Below the pieces are notes generated by a model. That model was not told the origin of the DNA, did no database searches, and worked only from the letters and a program-made list of their open reading frames with translations. Made by a program: the position numbers and the translations under genes. DNA of 64,000 bases from Citrobacter amalonaticus. GTDB lineage: Bacteria > Pseudomonadota > Gammaproteobacteria > Enterobacterales > Enterobacteriaceae. The DNA lies in assembly GCF_018252635.1 (NCBI RefSeq), contig NZ_JAGTXM010000005.1, forward strand, positions 310,001-374,000, read 5' to 3'. This document shows, one piece after another, positions 58,523 through 64,000 of the stretch (positions are counted from its first letter, which is position 1; the number at the start of each line of letters is the position of its first letter).

Positions 58523-58549
58523 ATGTTACCGATAACAGTTACCCGTAAC
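58523..58549 (+). promoter_or_regulatory. Tandem GntR operators before gntK
   Basis: ATGTTACCGATAACAG (58523-58538) and GTTACCCGTAAC (58538-58549) both fit the GntR consensus TGTTA-N4-TAACA, the first better. They abut, with centres about 13 bases apart, 33-59 bases before the gntK start. Confidence 0.85.
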
Positions 58550-58581
58550 AATTCCTGATTCTTGTACTGTGGGGGCCCACT

Positions 58582-59109
58582 TTGAGCACGACTAACCATG
58601 ATCACCACATTTACGTTCTGATGGGCGTATCGGGCAGTGGCAAATCCGCTGTCGCCAGCGAAGTGGCGCATCAACTGCATGCCGCGTTTCTTGATGGCGA
58701 TTTTCTCCATCCGCGTCGCAACATTGAGAAAATGGCCTCGGGTGAGCCGCTCAATGATGACGACCGTAAGCCGTGGTTGCAGGCGCTGAATGACGCTGCG
58801 TTTGCGATGCAGCGTACCAACAAGGTTTCGCTGATCGTCTGTTCCGCGCTGAAAAAACACTACCGTGACCTGCTGCGTGACGGTAACCCGAACCTCTCTT
58901 TCATCTACCTGAAAGGCGATTTTGACGTGATCGAAAGCCGTCTGAAGGCGCGTAAAGGCCATTTCTTCAAAACTCAGATGCTGGTGACGCAGTTTGAAAC
59001 GCTGCAAGAGCCGGGTGCTGACGAAAACGATGTACTGGTGGTGGATATCGATCAGCCACTGGAAGGTGTTGTTGCCAGCACCATTGAGGTCATTAATAAA
59101 AGGCAGTAA
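58582..59109 (+). CDS. gntK: GntK, thermoresistant gluconokinase
   Basis: A 175-residue P-loop kinase with Walker A GVSGSGKSA and the gluconokinase features FLDGDFLHPRRN and CSALKKHYRD. It phosphorylates gluconate to 6-phosphogluconate. The start is TTG at 58582, which gives the E. coli protein exactly. It is followed three bases later by gntU. Confidence 0.97.
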   Translation: MSTTNHDHHIYVLMGVSGSGKSAVASEVAHQLHAAFLDGDFLHPRRNIEKMASGEPLNDDDRKPWLQALNDAAFAMQRTNKVSLIVCSALKKHYRDLLRDGNPNLSFIYLKGDFDVIESRLKARKGHFFKTQMLVTQFETLQEPGADENDVLVVDIDQPLEGVVASTIEVINKRQ

Positions 59110-59112
59110 GTT

Positions 59113-60453
59113 TTGAGTACATTAACGCTTGTTTTAACAGCAGTAGGCTCCGTTCTGCTGCTGTTGTTTTTAGTGATGAAGGCGCGTATGCACGCCTTCG
59201 TTGCTTTGATGGTGGTGTCTATTGGTGCAGGTCTCTTTTCCGGTATGCCGCTCGATAAAATCGCGGCGACCATGGAAAAAGGGATGGGAGGCACGCTGGG
59301 CTTCCTGGCGATTGTGGTCGCTTTGGGGGCCATGTTCGGCAAGATTTTGCATGAAACGGGCGCGGTCGATCAGATTGCGGTCAAGATGCTGAAATCCTTC
59401 GGCCACAGTCGCGCTCACTATGCGATTGGGCTGGCGGGACTGATTTGCGCGCTGCCGCTGTTCTTTGAAGTGGCCATTGTGCTGTTGATTAGCGTCGCGT
59501 TCTCGATGGCGCGTCATACCGGTACGAACCTGGTGAAGCTGGTGATCCCGCTGTTTGCAGGCGTGGCGGCCGCTGCAGCATTTCTGCTGCCGGGGCCTGC
59601 GCCGATGCTGCTCGCTTCTCAGATGCACGCCGACTTCGGCTGGATGATTCTGATTGGACTGTGCGCCGCCATTCCAGGGATGATTATTGCCGGGCCGCTG
59701 TGGGGCAATTTTATCAGCCGCTACGTTGAATTGACTATTCCTGACGATATTACCGAACCGCACCTGGGCGAGGGCAAAATGCCGTCGTTCGGCTTCAGCC
59801 TGTCGCTGATCCTGTTGCCGCTGGTGCTGGTGGGGCTGAAAACTATCGCCGCCCGTTTTGTGCCGGTCGGTTCCACGGCTTATCAATGGTTTGAATTTGT
59901 CGGTCACCCGTTCACCGCGATTCTGGTGGCTTGTCTGGTGGCGATTTACGGTCTGGCGATGCGTCAGGGGATGCCGAAAGATAAGGTCATGGAAATCTGC
60001 GGTCACGCGCTGCAACCGGCGGGGATCATCCTGCTGGTGATCGGTGCGGGCGGTGTCTTCAAGCAGGTGCTGGTGGATTCCGGCGTAGGCCCGGCATTGG
60101 GTGAAGCGCTGACCGGGATGGGCTTGCCGATTGCCATTACCTGCTTCGTGTTGGCGGCAGCGGTGCGTATCATTCAGGGCTCAGCGACCGTAGCCTGCTT
60201 AACGGCGGTGGGTCTGGTGATGCCGGTAATTGAACAACTGAACTTCTCCGGGGCGCAGATGGCGGCGCTGTCTATCTGTATCGCGGGGGGATCGATCGTC
60301 GTCAGTCATGTGAATGATGCTGGTTTCTGGCTGTTCGGGAAATTTACCGGTGCGACAGAAGCCCAAACCCTGAAAACCTGGACGATGATGGAAACCATCC
60401 TCGGCACCGTAGGTGCCGTTATTGGGATGATTGCGTTTCAACTATTGAGCTGA
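59113..60453 (+). CDS. gntU: GntU, low-affinity gluconate transporter
   Basis: A 446-residue GntP-family permease with about 12-14 helices. It begins with TTG at 59113 (MSTLTLVLTAVGSVLLLLF). It imports gluconate for GntK, with which it is cotranscribed. An intrinsic terminator follows. Confidence 0.96.
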   Translation: MSTLTLVLTAVGSVLLLLFLVMKARMHAFVALMVVSIGAGLFSGMPLDKIAATMEKGMGGTLGFLAIVVALGAMFGKILHETGAVDQIAVKMLKSFGHSRAHYAIGLAGLICALPLFFEVAIVLLISVAFSMARHTGTNLVKLVIPLFAGVAAAAAFLLPGPAPMLLASQMHADFGWMILIGLCAAIPGMIIAGPLWGNFISRYVELTIPDDITEPHLGEGKMPSFGFSLSLILLPLVLVGLKTIAARFVPVGSTAYQWFEFVGHPFTAILVACLVAIYGLAMRQGMPKDKVMEICGHALQPAGIILLVIGAGGVFKQVLVDSGVGPALGEALTGMGLPIAITCFVLAAAVRIIQGSATVACLTAVGLVMPVIEQLNFSGAQMAALSICIAGGSIVVSHVNDAGFWLFGKFTGATEAQTLKTWTMMETILGTVGAVIGMIAFQLLS

Positions 60454-60457
60454 TGTT

Positions 60458-60538
60458 TGTCGGGTGGCGCTTGCGCTTACCCGACCTACAAAAACCGCAA
60501 ATACCCGGCCTGGTAAGCAAAAGCTACCGGGCTTTTTT
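60458..60538 (+). terminator. REP unit and gntU terminator
   Basis: A REP-like palindrome (GTCGGGTGGCGC...TTACCCGACC, 60459-60486) is followed by an intrinsic terminator: GCCTGGTA (60508-60515), TACCGGGC (60525-60532, one G-T pair) and six T residues. It lies between convergent gntU and yhgN. Confidence 0.85.
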
Positions 60539-60544
60539 ACGCAT

Positions 60545-61138
60545 TTATCCCTTCATCCACATCCGAATACCATCCAGGAACATCTGGGTCGCCATCATCA
60601 CCAGAATCAATCCCATCAGGCGTTCCAGCGCGTTCACCCCTTTCTCACCCAGCAGACGCAGAAACAGCGACGACTGCAGCAGAATCACAAACGTACCACC
60701 CCAGGCCAGCAGCAGGGCAATCACCAGATGCCCCATTTGATTCGGATACTGGTGTGATAACAGCATCAGCGTGGCCAGAATCGTTGGACCGGCCACTAAC
60801 GGGATCGCCAGCGGGACAATAAAGGGCTCTTCGCCAGCGGGCAGTCCGGCGCTATTTCCTGTTGCGCTGGGGAAGATCATCTTAATGGCAATCAGGAACA
60901 GAATAATGCCCCCGGATATTGAAACCGTTTCGGCTCGCAAATTAAGAAATGCGAGAATTTTCTCGCCCGCAAAAAGGAAGATCAGCATCAGTAACAGCGC
61001 AATGCATAGCTCGCGCACCATGATCGCCCGACGCCGTTTCGGCTCGGTATGTTTCAGTACGGACATGAAAATGGGCAAGTTACCGAGCGGATCCATAATC
61101 AGGATCAATAAAACGGCTGCAGAAATGATTTCATTCAT
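60545..61138 (-). CDS. yhgN: YhgN, MarC-family inner-membrane protein
   Basis: A 197-residue protein with six predicted helices, of the MarC/UPF0056 family (LLILIMDPLGNLPIFMSVLK at the N-terminus). Length equals E. coli YhgN. Function unknown; a link to multiple antibiotic resistance proposed for MarC was not confirmed. It is divergent from asd. Confidence 0.94.
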   Translation of the reverse strand: MNEIISAAVLLILIMDPLGNLPIFMSVLKHTEPKRRRAIMVRELCIALLLMLIFLFAGEKILAFLNLRAETVSISGGIILFLIAIKMIFPSATGNSAGLPAGEEPFIVPLAIPLVAGPTILATLMLLSHQYPNQMGHLVIALLLAWGGTFVILLQSSLFLRLLGEKGVNALERLMGLILVMMATQMFLDGIRMWMKG

Positions 61139-61329
61139 AACTCAAATTCCCCGATAATTGCCCTGGACTTTCTGCTCGCTTAAGCAGTGGGATAAGTCGC
61201 ATTACTGATGGCATCGCTATCATTGATTAAATTCACTTGCGACTTTGGCTGCTTTTTGTATGGTGAAGGATAAGCCAGTAGGACACTGGTCAGCATACAC
61301 AGCACACATCTTTGCAGGAAAAAAACGCT

Positions 61330-62436
61330 ATGAAAAATGTTGGTTTTATCGGCTGGCGCGGTATGGTCGGCTCTGTTCTCATGCAACGCATGGTTGAAGA
61401 GCGCGATTTTGACGCCATTCGCCCTGTTTTCTTTTCAACTTCCCAGCTTGGGCAGGCAGCGCCGACGTTCGGCGGTACCTCGACCGGCACACTTCAGGAC
61501 GCTTTCGATCTGGACGCGCTGAAAGCGCTCGATATCATCGTGACCTGTCAGGGCGGCGATTATACCAACGAAATCTATCCAAAGCTTCGTGAAAGCGGAT
61601 GGCAGGGTTACTGGATTGACGCGGCCTCTTCGCTGCGCATGAAAGATGACGCAATCATCATTCTCGACCCGGTTAACCAGGATGTTATTACCAACGGCCT
61701 CAACAACGGGATTAAAACCTTCGTCGGCGGTAACTGTACCGTCAGCCTGATGCTGATGTCGCTGGGCGGTCTGTTTGCCCATGACCTGGTAGACTGGGTG
61801 TCGGTCGCGACCTATCAGGCGGCCTCAGGCGGCGGCGCGCGCCATATGCGTGAACTGCTCAACCAGATGGGCCAGTTGCATCACTATGTGGCTGATGAGC
61901 TGGCAACCCCTTCTTCCGCTATTCTCGATATCGAACGTAAAGTCACCCAACTCACTCGTAGTGGCGAACTGCCAGTGGATAACTTTGGCGTACCGCTGGC
62001 GGGTAGTCTGATCCCGTGGATCGACAAACAGCTTGATAACGGCCAGAGCCGTGAAGAGTGGAAAGGTCAGGCGGAAACCAACAAGATCCTTGATACCGCG
62101 TCCGTCATCCCGGTAGATGGCCTGTGTGTGCGCGTCGGCGCGCTGCGCTGCCATAGTCAGGCGTTCACCATTAAACTGAAAAAAGACGTTTCCATTCCGA
62201 CCGTGGAAGAACTGCTGGCGGCTCACAATCCGTGGGCAAAAGTGGTGCCAAACGATCGGGATATCACCATGCGTGAGTTAACCCCAGCAGCCGTTACCGG
62301 CACGTTGACCACGCCAGTTGGCCGTCTGCGTAAGCTGAATATGGGGCCAGAGTTCCTGTCAGCCTTTACGGTGGGCGACCAGTTGCTATGGGGGGCGGCA
62401 GAGCCGCTACGCCGCATGTTGCGCCAACTGGCGTAA
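61330..62436 (+). CDS. asd: Asd, aspartate-semialdehyde dehydrogenase
   Basis: A 368-residue enzyme starting at ATG 61330 ([17 protein letters not shown], the NADP-binding fold). The catalytic Cys is C136 in [11 protein letters not shown]. It reduces aspartyl phosphate to the semialdehyde for lysine, diaminopimelate, methionine and threonine synthesis, and is essential without DAP. One residue longer than E. coli Asd, from an extra Ser in GGTSTGTL. A terminator follows. Confidence 0.97.
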   Translation: MKNVGFIGWRGMVGSVLMQRMVEERDFDAIRPVFFSTSQLGQAAPTFGGTSTGTLQDAFDLDALKALDIIVTCQGGDYTNEIYPKLRESGWQGYWIDAASSLRMKDDAIIILDPVNQDVITNGLNNGIKTFVGGNCTVSLMLMSLGGLFAHDLVDWVSVATYQAASGGGARHMRELLNQMGQLHHYVADELATPSSAILDIERKVTQLTRSGELPVDNFGVPLAGSLIPWIDKQLDNGQSREEWKGQAETNKILDTASVIPVDGLCVRVGALRCHSQAFTIKLKKDVSIPTVEELLAAHNPWAKVVPNDRDITMRELTPAAVTGTLTTPVGRLRKLNMGPEFLSAFTVGDQLLWGAAEPLRRMLRQLA

Positions 62437-62452
62437 CAATATTTGTTATTTC

Positions 62453-62477
62453 AAGGGGTGCTGAGTCACCCCTTTTT
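62453..62477 (+). terminator. asd intrinsic terminator
   Basis: AAGGGGTG (62453-62460), a six-base loop and CACCCCTT (62467-62474) form an eight-pair stem that ends in five T residues, 17 bases after the asd stop. Confidence 0.9.
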
Positions 62478-62503
62478 ATGCGTAAAAAAAGGAGTAAACG
62501 CAA

Positions 62504-62563
62504 ATGTATAATCTTTATGCAGGAGTTAATGAAAGTGTTGGCTATTCTTTAAGGGTGTCCTGA
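62504..62563 (+). CDS. Candidate 19-codon leader ORF upstream of glgB
   Basis: ATG at 62504 opens MYNLYAGVNESVGYSLRVS and stops at TGA 62561-62563. AAAAGGAG ends ten bases before it, a good ribosome-binding site. Its start overlaps a TATAAT (62507-62512), which could instead be a promoter element for glgB; no matching -35 is visible. Coding potential cannot be judged at this length. Confidence 0.25.
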   Translation: MYNLYAGVNESVGYSLRVS

Positions 62564-62645
62564 TCGCAGTATCAGGGCGTTACCTGAAGGTAGGACGGGG
62601 CAGAAAGGATGCACAATTGTGCTGCGCCGTTCAGGTCAAAAAAAA

Positions 62646-62687
62646 GTGTCGCTAACTGATATCGAACATCAGTTGGAAGAGTGACAC
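62646..62687 (+). promoter_or_regulatory. Hairpin in the glgB leader
   Basis: AACTGAT (62654-62660) and ATCAGTT (62668-62674) form an inner stem, and GTGTC (62646-62650) with GACAC (62683-62687) an outer one, 20 bases before the glgB ATG. GGA motifs occur in the side of the hairpin (TTGGAAG) and in the ribosome-binding site (CAGGATG), which would suit CsrA binding (inference). Confidence 0.5.
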
Positions 62688-62707
62688 CAAAAAACAGGAT
62701 GAAAACC

Positions 62708-64000
62708 ATGTCCGATCGTATCGATAGAGACGTGATTAATGCGCTAATTGCTGGTCATTTTGCGGATCCTTTTTCCGTACTTGGTATGCACCAGACCCCT
62801 GCCGGACTTGAGGTCCGCGCGCTTTTACCTGACGCCACTGAAGTGTGGGTGATCGAACCTAAAACCGGGCGCAAAGTCGGCAAACTGGACTGCCTCGACT
62901 CACGCGGTTTTTTCAGCGGTGTATTACCTCGCCGTAAAAATCCTTTTCGCTACCAGCTCGCGGTCGTCTGGCATGGCCAGCAAAATCTGATTGATGATCC
63001 CTACCGTTTTGGTCCTCTGATTCAGGATATGGATGCCTGGCTGCTGTCAGAAGGCACCCATTTGCGTCCATATGAAACTCTGGGCGCGCACGCGGACACC
63101 ATGGATGGCGTCACGGGTACCCGTTTCTCCGTCTGGGCACCGAACGCGCGTCGCGTTTCCGTGGTCGGACAATTTAACTTCTGGGATGGTCGCCGTCACC
63201 CGATGCGTCTGCGCAAAGAGAGCGGCATCTGGGAGCTGTTCATCCCCGGCGCACAGCATGGTCAGCTCTACAAATATGAGATGATCGACGCCAACGGCAA
63301 CCTGCGGGTTAAAGCCGATCCTTACGCCTTTGAAGCGCAGATGCGTCCGGAAACGGCCTCGCTCATTTGCGGTCTGCCAGAAAAAGTGGAACAGACCGAG
63401 GCGCGCAAAAAAGCCAACCAGTTCGACGCGCCAATCTCCATCTATGAAGTGCATCTGGGCTCGTGGCGTCGCCATACCGATAACAACTTCTGGCTGAGCT
63501 ATCGCGAGCTGGCTGACCAGCTCATCCCGTACGTGAAATGGATGGGCTTTACCCATCTCGAACTGCTGCCGGTGAATGAACACCCGTTTGACGGCAGTTG
63601 GGGTTATCAGCCTACCGGTCTTTATGCGCCAACGCGTCGTTTTGGCACGCGCGATGATTTCCGTTATTTCGTGAATGCCGCGCATCAGGCGGGCCTGAAC
63701 GTGATCCTTGACTGGGTGCCGGGTCACTTTCCATCGGATGATTTTGCTCTCGCCGAATTCGATGGCACCAAACTGTACGAGCATAGCGACCCGCGCGAAG
63801 GGTATCACCAGGACTGGAACACGCTGATCTACAACTACGGTCGTCGTGAAGTCAGTAACTATCTGGTGGGCAACGCCCTGTACTGGATTGAACGCTTTGG
63901 TATTGACGCCCTGCGCGTGGATGCCGTGGCATCGATGATTTATCGCGATTACAGTCGCAAAGAAGGCGAGTGGATCCCGAATGAATTCGGCGGCCGCGAA
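62708..64000 (+). CDS. glgB: GlgB, 1,4-alpha-glucan branching enzyme (5' part)
   Basis: The first 431 codons of a protein that is about 728 residues in E. coli; the gene runs off the window. It starts [20 protein letters not shown], with an N-terminal CBM48 module (about 20-210), then the GH13 catalytic barrel. The nucleophile is D405 in [11 protein letters not shown]. GlgB makes the alpha-1,6 branches of glycogen; glgXCAP normally follow. It is the first gene of that operon, 271 bases after asd. Confidence 0.97.
   Translation, partial: MSDRIDRDVINALIAGHFADPFSVLGMHQTPAGLEVRALLPDATEVWVIEPKTGRKVGKLDCLDSRGFFSGVLPRRKNPFRYQLAVVWHGQQNLIDDPYRFGPLIQDMDAWLLSEGTHLRPYETLGAHADTMDGVTGTRFSVWAPNARRVSVVGQFNFWDGRRHPMRLRKESGIWELFIPGAQHGQLYKYEMIDANGNLRVKADPYAFEAQMRPETASLICGLPEKVEQTEARKKANQFDAPISIYEVHLGSWRRHTDNNFWLSYRELADQLIPYVKWMGFTHLELLPVNEHPFDGSWGYQPTGLYAPTRRFGTRDDFRYFVNAAHQAGLNVILDWVPGHFPSDDFALAEFDGTKLYEHSDPREGYHQDWNTLIYNYGRREVSNYLVGNALYWIERFGIDALRVDAVASMIYRDYSRKEGEWIPNEFGGRE

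Noticed and set aside
59170-60015. A 281-codon minus-strand frame opposite gntU
   Set aside because: Typical antisense frame of a hydrophobic transporter gene (charged His/Gln/Arg-rich mirror), no start signal.

Overview
This window is the nik–glgB part of an enterobacterial chromosome. Gene order matches E. coli K-12 at about 76-77 min: yhiI-rbbA-yhhJ, nikREDCBA, acpT, yhhT/yhhS/dcrB/yhhQ/tusA, zntA/yhhN/yhhM/yhhL/rsmD, ftsYEX-rpoH, livJ/panM/livKHMGF, ugpBAECQ, yhhA, ggt, yhhY/ryhB/yhhX/yhhW, gntRKU, yhgN, asd, glgB. Proteins are near-identical in length and sequence to the E. coli versions I remember, but three things differ from K-12: no rhs block between yhhJ and nikR, a 15-kb aryl polyene (APE) cluster between acpT and yhhT, and an extra PuuE-like aminotransferase between rpoH and livJ. 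I infer Citrobacter or a close relative; the species is not fixed by the sequence.

Region 1 (1-9.4 kb): the end of yhiI, the ribosome-associated ATPase gene rbbA, the ABC-2 permease gene yhhJ, then the nickel importer operon nikABCDE-nikR on the minus strand. A perfect NikR operator lies upstream of nikA.

Region 2 (9.5-25.6 kb): one long minus-strand operon, mostly with overlapping start and stop codons. It runs from a lipoprotein gene (apeA) through methyltransferase, KS/CLF, two ACPs, acyl-ACP ligase, dehydratases, glycosyl/acyltransferase, thioesterase, LolA-like carrier, MMPL exporter, DUF3261 lipoprotein, KR and KS genes to the phosphopantetheinyl transferase acpT. This is a complete aryl polyene pigment pathway with the enzyme that activates its carriers. 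K-12 keeps acpT without these partners.

Region 3 (25.6-38.7 kb): transporters, the TusA sulfur carrier, the ZntA Zn/Cd/Pb exporter with its ZntR promoter, rsmD, the SRP receptor ftsY, division genes ftsEX and the heat-shock sigma gene rpoH with sigma-E promoter and DnaA boxes.

Region 4 (38.7-54.5 kb): a probable 4-aminobutyrate aminotransferase, the branched-chain amino acid importer (livJ, livKHMGF, with panM between them), the glycerol-3-phosphate importer ugpBAEC with ugpQ behind an array of Pho-box repeats, yhhA and ggt.

Region 5 (54.5-64 kb): acetyltransferase yhhY, the Fur-regulated sRNA RyhB, yhhX, pirin yhhW, the gluconate genes gntR/gntK/gntU with tandem GntR operators, yhgN, asd and the first 431 codons of glgB.

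REP/BIME palindromes occur at nine or more places, nearly all between genes. One pair sits in frame inside the signal-peptide region of apeN. I see no tRNA or rRNA genes, insertion sequences, prophage or CRISPR array. Nothing here is clearly an undescribed system; the most informative locus is the intact APE-acpT cluster and its uncharacterised AT-rich control region.
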